Positions 36,790 through 48,728 of a DNA stretch of 64,000 bases are shown here, one piece after another (the stretch's first letter is position 1; the number at the start of each line of letters is the position of its first letter). The DNA lies in the NCBI GenBank assembly GCA_019155205.2, contig JAHNZQ020000181.1, forward strand, positions 1,472,165 through 1,536,164, read 5' to 3'. Below the pieces are notes generated by a model. That model was not told where the DNA came from and ran no database searches. It was given only the letters and a program-made list of their open reading frames with translations. Source of the DNA: Gracilaria vermiculophylla. Its lineage: Eukaryota > Rhodophyta > Florideophyceae > Gracilariales > Gracilariaceae. The translations under genes and the position numbers were made by a program.

Positions 36790-37447
36790 TATCAAGGATC
36801 ACTAAGGGTCAGACCCTCGGCTTCCGGTCAGACACTCCGGATATGAAGTGGATTCTGCAGCCTACCTACCTCTGCACTAACCAGAAGCAGGCGCATACAA
36901 TCCTTACAGGGCTTCCCGAGGAGAGCTACTAACAGCAAGATATGCTTTCGCTCTATACCCAAGCTGGCCCTTTGCAGGAAAGGTTGCACGGCACGTCGCC
37001 TGCGGATAGCTTCCCGTCAAGTAGTTCCGTCCGGAAATCTCCAGGTCTTTCGACCGACACCGTTATCCGAGCAAAGCTCCAGTGGGGCTCACAGACGACA
37101 GAAACACCTTTGGTACAAACTGTCCGTCTCCCGTCCACGCCTGAGGCGCTTCAACCGGTCTTGGCGACGGTATTCCCCACCCTATCGGGCAACTAGCGGC
37201 AAACGCCTCACTAGAAGCCCTTTATCCAGCGGCGAGCGCCTCACTGGTTGTTGATGATGATAGGGGGTGGGGCTTGGATGTTGGTCGATTGTTGAGGTGA
37301 GTTCAGACCGAAGTCTGTAGCTTAGACCCTCCTTTTATAGTGTTTAGAGACCCTAAAAACGAGCCAAATACACATTTCTACTTGCTAGTTACTCCTGTGT
37401 GCGTCTAGGTTACTCCATTGGCTTCTAGAGGCCTCCGGAGCTGCACA
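36790..37447 (-). repeat. Possible LTR of another retroelement family
   Basis: A GC-richer block splits the copia RT. On the minus strand it starts TGTGCAGCTCCGG and has a TATA box (CTATAAAAGG, 37331-37340) about 110 bases inside. Near its other end comes TTGGGTTGCGCGCC, which could be a primer-binding site. No second copy is present in the window and no target duplication could be confirmed, so the LTR reading is tentative. Confidence 0.35.
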
Positions 37448-39066
37448 CTAACCAATAATAATGCGACATTTTGCGCCAGCATCACTAAAATACTGTAGTC
37501 TTTGCTGGGCCAACAAAGCGTGCAATGTGCTAGACAATACAATACTGGAACATTCTATACGTGTGTTCCAGCAATGTATGGCACATTCCGCAACATTCGT
37601 GACCGACAGTAGCAACCGTAATCATTACCGAAAAGTTTCAAAACTTAGGACTGGAGCATTCAAATTGCTTGCATCAAAAAAGTCTTGAATGTTTCCAACT
37701 GCAACAAAACGGGCCTTGAATCGTAAGGGCTGTCCAAGATGGTCGCGCTTCGAACGGAGGATAAATCCAGAAGAAGTAGTCTAACCATGATCTGAAGATG
37801 CTTTCGTATAGATTCTAAGAGAAAGAAGTGTCTCAAACTCGCCATGTTCCATCTAATGATGTCCTGCACAAAATGAGAGAGAGAGCCTGTTCCAAGGTGG
37901 GAATCTCCGAGGTTTTGATTGCATGGGAGACAGCATGAACTGCATTGTCAGCTTCATTCTCGACAACAGACGTGTATTCTCCAAGATCTGGATCAGAAGT
38001 GAATGGCTTTTGAGTGAAAGTGTCTGAGTCTACTAGGGCTACTGGGTGGGTAACTACTGTAGTCATACTCGATCGATCTTGGAGAAGCAGATCCATTGTC
38101 TGGCGAACGAGCAAAAGTGAGATTATCTTCCTCATAATCATCGCCAATGCTGTCGATAATAGGATGGACTTCCATGCTGATAGTTGAATGCGGAAACGTA
38201 CCTTGAATGAAACGGAGGCCCGGAAAATCTTTTGCAAGGACACGAACATGTTCGGTGGAAACGGTGCCTTTGTTCTGGATTCGCTTATACATTGTTCCAT
38301 GGATATGTCTAGTATTGATCGCTTCAAGGAGTCTAGGCTCCCTTTTCTTCCGCGTATTAGAGTTAAATACTACAATGGAGCCACAGCCATATAAAAATAT
38401 GTGTATAAAATTTGTTGAAGCTTTTTAAAAGAGCTGTAAGAACGGAAGATGACCGATGTTTTGATTGTCCATAACATTACGGCAAAAACACACGGCGGAG
38501 GGCATCCGGCTAGTAAAACACTGAGAAATCGGCTTGTTCTGAACACGTAAGAACGTGTCCAATGGGATTCGCAACGTTTCGTTCTGCCGAATAATTTGAT
38601 GACGGAGAAGCAGAGATTTGGGTGAAATCGACATCTTTTCGCTTTATAATCTTTTCGGCTTTAATTAATTTTGATTCTCTATATGAATTCAGCCACTGAA
38701 CAAAATTTTATGATTGGTGTTTGAAGCATTTCATGTATTCTAAGACCAAATCTGAGGCATCGCTCTTACGCACAAGTGGTGCGGAAAATAGATAGCGAGC
38801 ACACTTATCTACAATCATAATGGAGAAAATTTCTCTGCAGTCTGACTGTATCCGACATAGGTTAAATCCGCATGCAGATATTCTTGTTTCGTAGCAAAAG
38901 TGAGAGAGTTGTTGAATTAGCGGCTAAATGTTCCTTGTGCGGAGGGTAAACCATTACGGTAGTCCATTTTGGTTCCTAAACATGTTTTCATGTAGGCGTT
39001 CGAACCATCTATTCATTACATGCACTCCAGCAAATATATAGAGGTCTAGCAATGAGTGAACGGCAG

Positions 39067-39126
39067 TGTAGTACAGTGGATCCTAAGGTGATATTGTCTT
39101 AGGGTTTTACAACGGGACATTCCTAA
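39067..39126 (+). repeat. Old solo LTR, piece 1 of 3
   Basis: Begins TGTAGTACAGTGGATCC, the sense-strand LTR start, and runs to ATTCCTAA, where the Harbinger element interrupts it. It is preceded by GGCAG; TGCAG follows piece 3, a 4-of-5 duplication. Confidence 0.85.
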
Positions 39127-39499
39127 GATCATCTGCAACGGGCTGCAGCAAAACAGTAAAGAAGTATTTCTCTGTCTCTACCATCCGCGCCGGGGCAAGA
39201 ATAGGATCAAAATTTTGAACGGGTTCGTATTTCTAAACGAAAACGTCCTGATTTGGTCCGAAAATACTTACCTGTTCAAACGAACGGTTGCAAAGCACTA
39301 TCTACGTGCGAGGCTGTGAATGGCCCAAGAGTTGGCGTTTTGGCGCCAAAGAAGCAAAACTATGGACCGTAAATGAATAGCTTGTGGCATTCCACCGTCT
39401 TTCCCCTCTTCTACTCTTTGGTGAAGCAAAACTTTGTTGCTAACCCCGGTTATACGCAATGTAACCAAAGAGACCCACCACACGAGGACACAGCTTCTC

Positions 39500-40385
39500 A
39501 CCTCAAGAAGTCATAGCAATTGCAAGAGCATTTATCAAGACTTCAAAAGCCCCAAAAAGTTTTGGTATCAATCGGAAAAAGGAGCTGTTTTATGCCGCTA
39601 TTTCGAAGATCTATAACGAGCATTAACCGCCACCAAACCATGAGTCGCGTTCTACAGAGTCTTTATGTTATCGTGTTAAACTTTTGTCCACAAAGTGCAC
39701 TTTGTTTTCAAGGTGCTTTGCGCAAGTTCAATAGCTTAATTCGTCTGTAATTAACGCACAAGATTTGCAGCGAATGACAACAGCTCTTTACAAGGATATC
39801 GGGATGAAGTCGGCAACAGATGACGCAGGGGAGCCTTTTAAACTCATTAGCGCATGGGACGTTCTGAGAAAGCATCCAAAGTTTGCTTCAAAAACTGAGT
39901 CCTCAAATGAACTCTGTCCAACTATGTCTACGGAGAGCCAAGCACTAGACCTAGAGGCTATAGGGAAAAAAGACCAAGACAGTGATGTGGAAGAGATATA
40001 ACAAGTGGGAAATTCTGTCATTGCAGAACGACCACCGGGCCACAAAATTGCAAAAGAAGAGTATATTAAACAGAAACAGTATGAAGAGAAGATCAAGGTG
40101 GCTAAAGAGGAGTAGGAGCAGCAAAGTAGATGGGCAGAAGAGATACAGAGACAGATCGACATTTTCTTGTTCACTGCTTGTGCATATAGCAGCCCTGAAG
40201 CCGCAGAGACCTTTCGTATTTCCCAAAAAAGAGTCTTAGACAACCGCAGAGAGGACCAGGCCACTATAGAGAAAGCTCGTAAGAGATCTAAGAATTATGC
40301 TCCAAATGACACCACGTCCGAAGAAGCACAGTTAGAGCTTGATGGTGTCGGTGACACTCCTGTGACAATGGCCGAGAAGTACTGA
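39500..40385 (+). pseudogene. Harbinger Myb/NAM-associated accessory protein
   Basis: The N-terminal part (39500-39620) resembles the segment before the accessory domain of Harbinger Myb-like proteins, with frame changes. The frame 39765-40001 has MTTALYKDIGMKSA and the ISAWDVLRKHPKF block common to these proteins. Beyond a TAA, ERPPGHKIAKEEYIKQ matches the conserved R-P-x-G-x-K-x-A-K-E motif of the NAM-associated C-terminal domain, followed by an acidic, Glu/Lys-rich coiled segment. In the family this protein binds the transposon ends and brings the transposase to the nucleus. The stops after the acidic linker and in the KEE segment show it is defunct. Confidence 0.7.
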
Positions 40386-40549
40386 CGGAAAGAGGCTGTT
40401 CCTACACTGGTATTGCAGTAAGTGTGGCAGAGTCATTCAGTAGTCTGACAATGGAGCAGTGGGCGCTGTAGCGAGCTTGCGAGCTCCAAAGCTTTTGGAT
40501 GTGATCGTGCAGGTGGCCCTGGGCTTCTTCTAATATACTCAAACGAATT

Positions 40550-41781
40550 ATAGGTTTTACGCAGTTCGGTTGAGAGCCCATAAATGATCCATGACGTCAT
40601 TTTGAAAAAATTTGTGCTTATATGAGTCCCACAGAAACTCCTGCCCTCTGCAAAGGGCAGCGATGGAGTCCGGGACGATCTCCACTTCCAATTCATTGCC
40701 CCAAACAGGTGTTCCGAAGTGAACAACCTTTGCTTCCGCGTACGTCCCACAAGTAGCCACTCTACATGCTTCCTCTTCGTCCGATAGACCTTACTCAACC
40801 ATCATATCACGCAGTACTATGCAGCAGTACATTATGTTGCTCATGCTTGATACATACCAAATTCTTGAGGGCCTTTGCAGAATATTCCAATGTCCTTGAA
40901 AAAAACAAAAAGCTCGCTCAACATCTTTCCTCCGCCGTTCCTGACGAGCCGCGAGAATCTTTTCCTTCTTAGTTACTAGTTCTTAAACTGCGTGAAGAAA
41001 AATGAGGTACTTGGGGTACAATCCATCGTAGAGAAAAAATAGAATACCCTTCACCTTCCTTTCAAAGTGTAAGAAACTTTGGGAGGAAATGGTCCATCTT
41101 CCATCTTGCTAAGAAGCGGCGACCTCTCCAGATCAGAGGATGGCCAAAGAATGCGTGCTAAACATAGAACTTACCGCCCGCAATAACGTCCAGGGTTTGA
41201 CCAGATTTCTTATCCTTACCTTGGTACTGTCCTCTCCTCCCAATGGGACAGTTCTTCCATATCCATTTGCAGAAATCAATGCTTCCGACCATTCCAGGAA
41301 AGCCCAACCTGCGAGTTCTACGCATTATTTTATGCAATTCAGATGCTGTTGGAGCAATAAGCTATTGCTCCTCGAACGTATCTACAATACCTTCACAAAA
41401 GCGCTTAAAGCACTCCGATGCTGTTGACTCTTCCAAACGAATGTACTCATCAACACTGTTTCATGCATTGCCTTACGCGAGAAGCCGTATTGCAACCGCA
41501 ATCTTTTGCTCCGTTCGAAAACATACAGTTACTGTGCAATCTTTCTTGTTTTTGAAGTAGGAATATCGTTGTTGCAGTTTGTTGATCAAATTGCGAAAGA
41601 CGCGTTTGGTCACGCAAAAGCGACTGCGTAAGTGACCTTCGTGATAAACGGATTGACTGCAAAGGTAGTCATGGAGGAGCTGGTGATACCCTTGCTCATG
41701 ATTTCGGTCAAGATTGGGGCTTTGATTCGCAGCATACCCTCCATGAGGTCGTTTGTCCATTTCACTCTTCGAGCTGCTCAA
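40550..41781 (-). pseudogene. Harbinger transposase (Plant_tran type)
   Basis: From 41781 the frame runs 102 residues through FCVTKRVFRNLINKLQQRY and EQKIAVAIRLLA. It then continues in the same frame past TAA and TGA into VDEYIRLEESTASECFKRFCE, past a TAG, then FPGMVGSIDFCKWIWKNCP (first catalytic Asp) and GQYQGKDKK. After a frameshift come SPLLSKMEDGPFPPKVSY, GLYPKYLIF-like residues and RRRKDVERAF, which carries the catalytic Glu. The second Asp (usual N-D-I-N-V-L) is destroyed. The C terminus ends near 40550. It is convergent with the accessory gene. Confidence 0.75.
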
Positions 41782-41989
41782 TGCGGATTGTAGCAGCTCG
41801 TCGAGGGCTTCATCCAGCTCTTAGTTGATCAGCTCAAACTTGAAAGGATTTGGTTTTGTTTTCGTTGGAGATGGAGCCGAGGGGAAGCAAATCAGCAAAT
41901 AAGCAAAAATGTTTAGCCATTTTCTGCTCGCAACGCTTGCTACGTTTTGATTATTTGCTACCATTTCTTTGTTGCCGTTGGAGATGCTC

Positions 41990-42461
41990 TAAGGGGTGTT
42001 TGTATTTCATTAACGAAGCGATGTGGTGTACTATTCGGCTCCCGTGTGTTACAGTACTCCTGAAATATTGTAGAATTGAGATTTATTTTTAAAAATTATT
42101 GTAGGTAATTAGACTAGTGTACAGTATCAAACCTGTCGAGGAGAGCTCCTGGAATTGTACTTAATCTGCCGGTATAGATCCACCTCCGCGGGAAATAAAC
42201 CGAGAACCTCTGAGTCTTCTTCTACTTTGTCGGTTGAAGACTCTTGTCCAACACCTTCAGGTATTTTTCGATTCCTTTATGTGTGGTTTTTAAAACGCCA
42301 ATACCCAGGTTGCCCTACAGCAGCGCCTGTAGAAGCATTGTCCACTCAGTGAATCCACTTATCCGCTTAGTGCTTCCGGATCCCCTTCCAGGATTCGCTC
42401 GGCTGTTAGCCTTGATTATCGAGGACCACCGTGCGGAACTCATGGCCATGGGGACAACAAC
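41990..42461 (+). repeat. Old solo LTR, piece 2 of 3
   Basis: Continues the LTR after the Harbinger insertion: TAAGGGGTGTTTG, then blocks equivalent to GTAGAATT...TTTAT, TACTTAATCTGCCGG and GCAGCGCCTGTAG...GCATTGTCC. It is strongly diverged from the young LTRs. It stops at 42461, where the gypsy element starts. Confidence 0.85.
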
Positions 42462-43018
42462 TGTGGTACTGTCAGCCCTCCTGTAGAGGTAGTAAAGTAC
42501 AACGTCCGTTAGGAGTTTATGTTGACTCCAAAGGCGCGTATTCCTAAAGGTGGTCTCCGGTATTTGCTGTCGCGAGCCGTGGGAATTCGGAAAGACGATC
42601 CGCAAACACCAAGCGGAGGGGGAGGTTCACTGGGCGGACAATGCTCCTACAGGCGCTGCTATGATGCGACCTGGGGAACGGCGGCTTAGAAACCTGCGTT
42701 GATCGACAAGAGACTCCAACCGGAAAAGTAGATGAAGACTCAAGGGTGCTTGTCTTTACTTCCCCAGAGGTGGAGCTCAACCGGCAGATTAAGCAAGTAT
42801 CAAGCCGGGAGCCCGCCTCAGCAGGTCTCGCTACTGTACTAATTACCTGCATAAATTATCTAAAGTAAATAATAGTTCTACCGTGCCTCAAGGATACTGT
42901 AGCGCACGCGGGCGGGATTATGCACCACGTGGCCCAGCAAATAAAATACGAGCCCTCCTTAGGAATATTATACCTTAAGGCCGAACCACCCTATTTGCGT
43001 AGGAGCCACTGTACTACA
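42462..43018 (-). repeat. 3' LTR of gypsy element
   Basis: Plus strand TGTGGTACTG...GTACTACA. Compared with the other LTR it has a 4-base duplication (AAGC before AAGTATC) and scattered substitutions. Confidence 0.93.
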
Positions 43019-43020
43019 TA

Positions 43021-43034
43021 ACCCCTTTCCTAAA
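43021..43034 (-). promoter_or_regulatory. Polypurine tract
   Basis: Minus strand TTTAGGAAAGGGGT lies two bases from the 3' LTR, the place where plus-strand DNA synthesis is primed. Two more copies of TTTAGGAAAGGGG lie inside the element. Confidence 0.8.
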
Positions 43035-43663
43035 TTGCAGCACGTCCTCGAGGTGCATCTTCAGCTTTCTTGATCCCCGGGGTGGCTCCTATCGGTGTGA
43101 AGCAAGTGCGACCTCCGGCGGTTTGCCCGTTTTCTTCTTCAGGCGTTCCTTCCCTTCTCCAAACTCCCGCGCGGCGAGTGCCGGCGGGCTCGCGTTTCAT
43201 TCTTTGCGGCGTTCGTTGGCCCTGCTCCTCCTGAATCCAGGTGCGTCTGCTCCTTCTTGGTGTCACCCATTGGTGCTGCTGCGCCAGTCGGCAACGCGAG
43301 TGTCCGCGCCTTCCGGCGTACCGTTCGTGGTGCACCGGCGCAACTTCCGTAGATGGAGCGTGGGTCAGTCCCGAGGGGATACAGACCCCTTGGAGGCACT
43401 CGCCACTCCGACTCCTTCGAGGCTACTTCTTTTGGCAACACCCGCTTCCTCGCGTCCGCTCATTCAATATCCGTGAAGGTGCATCGTCTCATAATTTTTT
43501 CGTCCGCGCCCCCTTCGTTCTTCACTAGATATGAACTTGCGCCACGCCATGGTGCTACAAACCTCGCCTGTCTTCGGTCGTCCGTCTCCTCCGCGCATTC
43601 CACGATGGCGTCTCAACGCAGCTCCCTCCGCGGTCGGGTGTATAACAGAGGGCCGCTTCCGGT

Positions 43664-44428
43664 ATGGCGACAGATCCCGCATCTCAGGTCCTACGGCTAC
43701 AAATCCTCGACTTTAAACCCTTGGTGGAGAGCTTGGCGACCCGCGCGCCCTGTCGGTTACCGGCTCCGTCCAAAGATATAGGCGAACCCCCTGAGGTGAT
43801 AACTCCGTAGCCCGCCGCGGTGCCGAATGCTCCCGCAGAAGTAGCCGCCGTGTCTCCAATGGAAGAGGCCGAGATTGCTCCCGTCCCGGTACCTTCGGCC
43901 CCAGTGGTGCAACCCCGATTGCGGAGCGTCCCTACGCCGATTGCTCAGCCTCGCCTGCGGAGCGTTCCAGTTCCCGCGCCGCCGTCACCTCCGGCGTCAC
44001 CGACTCCGCCCTTGGCATTGCCGTCCTCCACTGCAGAACGCGCGGAATCCCGTCGGGGAGCTCCTGTCTCGGCTGGTCCGCCGTCTGCAGCTCCCTCCGT
44101 GGCGGTTGCTGCGCCGTCAACGGAGGTGGCCGCATCGGGTGCACCGTCGGGAGGAGTCTTCTCTGGGGCTCTGGAGGCTGCCTTCCAGGAGTTGGGGCAG
44201 GCGTGCCTAGTGACAGGCCGTACTGCTCCAGCTTCTCCTGTGAAGGCTCTGCGCGAGGCGCGTGCTTGGGTCTTAGAACTCCACAAGGCCCGGACAGACC
44301 GAGCCTCGATGACGGCCCTCATGGAAAGCCAGTCGTAGTTCTTCGATATCCAAGCGCTCACAGCGAAAGCGCACCTCGAAGAGCAGTATTCAACGCGGTT
44401 CGATGACCTGTAGGTGATAGGACCCTGA
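43664..44428 (+). CDS. Antisense Pro/Ala-rich ORF of the gypsy element, three in-frame TAG
   Basis: This is on the strand opposite to gag-pol, between pol and the 3' LTR. From ATG at 43664 the frame stays open to TGA at 44426-44428 apart from three TAG codons (43808, 44336, 44411); no TAA or TGA occurs within. The N terminus MATDPASQVLRLQILDFKPL is non-repetitive, and a direct repeat QPRLRSVP occurs twice near residue 80-100. A Pro/Ala/Ser-rich middle follows, and a helical C-terminal part reads KALREARAWVLELHKART, then ALTAKAHLEEQY. I recognise no domain. In some plant Tat-lineage gypsy elements extra ORFs, including antisense ones, occupy this position. Whether this one is translated, and how the TAGs are handled, is open. 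It could also be a decayed gene. Confidence 0.5.
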
Positions 44429-44632
44429 CCAATAAAAGATCCTTCGGATGGAGCAGAAACTCCACGAATGGTAGTTCAAACATGCATAGGCCGTGCCCGC
44501 GAGCTCAGCGACACAAAGGGCCGCCGTAGGAGCATGCGAAAAAGCGAGCACAGCATCCTGGAGGCGAAAAGGATAACTCCAGGTCGGGGATAGACGGCGA
44601 AGACGAGAAACATCTCCGTTTGGGGGCCTCAT

Positions 44633-44646
44633 CCCCCTTTCCTAAA
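44633..44646 (-). promoter_or_regulatory. Internal polypurine-tract copy at pol end
   Basis: Minus strand TTTAGGAAAGGGGG is identical to the primer tract next to the 3' LTR over 13 bases. It sits at the last codons of pol. Confidence 0.55.
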
Positions 44647-47600
44647 CGGAAGCGCCTATGTGGAGAGGCGTTTCCGCACCAGATTGGCGTGGTATTGCCT
44701 ACGGACGTTCTGCGGGATATGTTACGGACGTTCTTCCGTGTCGTCCTTCGAGGTGTAACCATACCAGCGGACGCGGTACAGTGCTTCTGCAGGGGTTTGT
44801 CGATGTGAGATGATATGGTCCACTGCGTAGAGGATGTCACCTTCAGGGGTCAGGATGGCATCAGGAGCCTCCAGGAATGGTTCACCGAGAGCGGTGATGC
44901 GGTTCCCAGTATCCCGAGGTGTCGTCGCGCCTGAGGTGGTTGGATGAAGAATGTCCGCACGTTGTCCCTGAGGTGGGGTGGCGGACATTCCTGGAAGGCT
45001 GGGCGTTGGCACTTTCGTCACCCTATCACAGGAGACGACATCCCTAAGCCCGTTCACCTCAATGGCGACAGTAACCTTATAGGTGGCAAGGACTTTGAAT
45101 GGCCCTGAGGTGGTCGGCGCTAACTTGCGCGTAACTTCCGGCGTTTCATCGTGGATCTACCCGGGTTTGTCGAAGAAAACCTCGTCGCCTTCCTTCAGAT
45201 GAGGGCCTTCCATAACCTTTCGGTCGAAGTCCTGTTTGTATCTCCTCTGCGAGGCGTTGAGTCTCTCCTTCGCGAGGGAGAGTGCGTTATCATATCGCCT
45301 TAGGATGGAGCGTTTCGTTTGCGCCGCTGTTGGCGCCTGGGCCCCGTCCACCGGGTGCGCCGTGGCGCGTGCGGCAATGACGGCACTTGGCAGAATGCGC
45401 GAGAGCACCTAATTGAAAGGGGAAGTCCCCGTGGAGCGGTGCACCTGTAGGTTGTATGCATATGTGATGTGTCTCACATATGCGTCCCTATCCTTCTGGT
45501 GGTCCGCGACGTAGTATTTTAGCCTCGAGTCGATGGTTTTGTTGAACCTTTCCGCCTGTCCGTTTCTCTAGGGGTGATAGGCTGTTGTAAACAACTGCTT
45601 CATCCCCAATATTCCGGAGACGGCGCTGAAGAGTTTCACCACGAACTGGGGGCCATTGTCCGTAAGGAAATACAACGGTATCCAGTAGGGGTAAACCCAA
45701 TGCTCCAGAAAGGCGTCGGGAATCACTGCTGCAGTAGTGCTCCGGAGGGGGATGGCACGCGGGATCTTCGAAAAGCGATCCGTGATCACGAGGATATATC
45801 GATGCCCTCGCTCCGTCTTGGAGAGAGCACCCAAGATGTCCATGGCCACAAACTCCAATGGTCCTGAAGGTGGGAACAGCGTGAGCGGCGTCTGGTGTTT
45901 CCGTATATTCCCCCTAGCGGCGGCACAGGAATAGCAATCCGCCACCGTTTGGAAGGCGTCGTTAGCCATGTTCGGCCAATAGAACTCCCTCCTCATGGTG
46001 AAACACATCCGAGATCCACCGGGGTGCCCGGCGAGGCGAAAATAGTGCGAAAGGTACAACACTCTCGTCCCTAACTTCGTCGGGACCACCTTTTGGAGAG
46101 CTCCATCCAGGGGGGCGCGGCGTACAAGCACGCCGTCTCGGTCGACATCGAATGACGATTTCAAACTCCCCACAGTGGCAAGGCACTCCTTGCAGTACGC
46201 ATCCGTACTCTGTTCCTTCAGGAACTCCGCCACAGTGATCGGGAGAACGTCTTTCTCCTCCTCAACAAGAGCCATCACCTCAGGGAGTCTACTATACTTT
46301 CCTCCAGGTTCACTGCATTCCAAACATTCTCCAACGGATCTTTCTTTCCCTTCAGCGTCCTGGATGACCAGACACGGGATGTTGTCCTTCAAAGGTGTTT
46401 CATGTTCCCCATCGGTGGAGATTCGCGAGAGCGCGTCCATAGCCTGGTGATTAATGCCAGAGCGGTGGACGATGTCAAACTCGAACTCCAGGAGGCGTAA
46501 CCTCCACCTCTCTAGGCGACCGGAAACATCCGTTAAGGACAGTTTCCACTTCAGCGGTGCGTGGTCCGTCCTCAAGGTGAAGTGTGCGCCCTCCAGGTAT
46601 GGGCGTAAAAGCAAAATCGCCCACACGTTGCCGAGACATTTGCGCTCCGAGGTGGAGTAGTTCCGCTCCGTAGGTGTGAGGCTGCGACTCCAATACACGA
46701 TGGGTTGAAGTCCACCTTCCGGTTGTTCCTGTAGGAGGGCACATCTGACCTGGTGTTTACAGGCGTCAGTGTCCAGCACCATTTGGCCGAGCCGCTTCGG
46801 AAGTACCAAGATTTGTGGTTCCATTAATCTCCTCTTCAAGGTGCCGAAGGCTTCAAACTCCTCATCCGTCAAGATAGCCAATTGCGTCGGCCTGTCCTTC
46901 TCCAGGAGGCGATTTAACGGCGCCACGATACGGGAGAAATTCGGCAAAAACTCCGGAAGACGTTACACAACCCAAGGAAGGAGCGGAGCTCCGTCTGGTT
47001 TCTGAGAAGGTGAGCTTCCTTGATGGCGTCCTGAGTTTTCCTGGAAACCTGTAGGCGGCCCGGAAGCACAACGTGCCCCAGGTAATCCACCGACGACTTA
47101 AAAAAGAAAACTTTCTCCAGCTTCAAGGTGAGGCCAGCATCCTTTAACAGTTGGAGCACGTGCTTCACATGAATGAAGTGCTCCTCCACGCTGCGGGAGT
47201 ATATGATGACGTCATCGATATACACCAAGGCGTACTGCCACTTCACCTTTGACAGGATAATGTCCATCGCTCGTTGGAACGTAGCGGGTGCATTATTCAA
47301 TCCAAATGGCATCCTGAGGAATCTGAAGATCCCACAGTGCGAGGTGAACGTTGTCTTATTCTTATCGGAGTCGTCCATCTCATTCTGCCAGTAGCCGCTG
47401 TTGGCATACAGCATGGAGAAAACGGACGCATCGCCTAAGGAGTCGATACATTCGTCCATACGGGGTATCGGGTACGAATCGCGTACCGTCACCTCGTTGA
47501 GGCGCCTGTAGTCAATGCAGAACCTTAGGGAGCCATCTTTCTTTTTGACAAACACCACCGGGGAGGCCCATTCGGAATTGAAAGGCTCCATAACGCCCTT

Positions 47601-48728
47601 CTCCAGCATCCGGTGGACCTCATCGCGTTCAAAGTCGCGCGCATGGGGTCCAGCCCTCCTCAGGAGTTGATGTACCGGTTTCGCATCCGGTGTGAGCTGG
47701 ATCCTGTGCTTGGCCAGGCTGACCTGGCCCAGGCGACCAGACCACATGTTTTCAAAGGCGGATAGCATCTCCAATATCCTGTGGCGATACCCTTTGAAAT
47801 CATCGCCAATTTGGAGCTTCTCCTGCCAGGTGGCAGGATTCTCTTCCTCTGGAGCCGTTGAAGTCGCTTCCGTCTCCACGGTGGCGATAGCATCGCGGTC
47901 CGCAAGGTCTTCCGCTCGTGGAAGGTGAGACAGTCCTGCAGGGTCGGGTAGTGCCAGTCCGACGATAATTCCTTTCTGGAGCCGTAACGGCGACTCCTTG
48001 AGGTTAGCGAGCACAACCGTACAGGGGATGTTCGGTATTACTTCCATAACACCGTTCGTCATCATGGAGTGCTGCTTTGTCGTCAGGTGTGGACTTCCCT
48101 GTAGGAATGAAAGGCCAGATGCAGAGGTCTGCACCCAGACTTCGGCCTGACTCCTCGCGGGTATTTGAATGCTCTTCACCACGTGGAGCTTATTCGACTG
48201 CGTCTCCTTCGGAAGGGTACCCACTTGACGCGCGTTCGCGTCCGGTCCTGGAGATGCGGACACAATACCTACAGGGGCAGCGTCATGAAACGTCACCTTC
48301 GGCAGGCGTGGGTAGATTGCACGTACATACCGATCCACAGAGGAAGTGCCCAATATGCATTGTGCGGCCAAGTTGGTTGCCACGAGGAACCACACTTTCA
48401 CCTGTAAGGAGCCCAACCGGAGGTACAAGGGGATTGCGCCGAGGATGGTCAATGCTCGTCGCGACGCATCGCGTACCGTCGGGAGCTTGCCAGTCCTCAA
48501 GGAGTCGAGAGCAGACCGCGGGAGCACGTCGGCGTGCACCAGATTGGGGCCAGCTCCGGTATCTAGGATAGCGCGCACCGTGGTGGAGGCGAGCGGGGAA
48601 CATGCTATAGAGGCGAATACCTTATAATTCCCACGGCGGAGTGTGCAAAGAGAATCCTCAAAGGTGTAGAATGGGTCCAACGGGATTGGGGAGCCCGCCG
48701 ATTCTGCATCGACGGAGCAGACGGCCTC

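Larger units (their letters stand above)
35060..38900 (-). pseudogene. Decayed Ty1/copia pol, interrupted by LTR insertions
   Basis: Read leftwards: integrase core IVDKCARYLFSAPL (about 38800), the IN C-terminal part with VVFNSNTRKKREPR and an acidic Ser-rich linker (37990-38380), early RT with GFILRSKRDHLGQP and RFKARFVAVGN (37690-37760), then a block with KADFLHAMIPTGAPIW and KLGKSSYGTRKAR (36377-36604). The catalytic box reads VVSVDNL instead of Y-V-D-D (36260), followed by FNISDLGKMYL, and the RNase H end K-H-I-E-I lies near 35110. A solo LTR (35244-35642) and a further GC-rich insertion (about 36790-37447) split it. Many stops occur. The last block is shared with the copia relic at 9016-9083. 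Confidence 0.65.
39127..41989. mobile_element. PIF/Harbinger transposon, two genes, TSD TAA
   Basis: Terminal inverted repeats GATCATCTGCAACGG (39127-39141) and its partner, reverse complement GAGCATCTCCAACGG (41975-41989), match at 13 of 15. TAA lies on both sides (39124-39126 and 41990-41992), the 3-bp duplication typical of PIF/Harbinger. Inside are a Myb/NAM-associated ORF (plus) and a Plant_tran-type transposase (minus), converging. Removing the element rejoins the host LTR as TTCC-TAA-GG, matching the intact LTR TTCCTAAGG. Confidence 0.9.
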
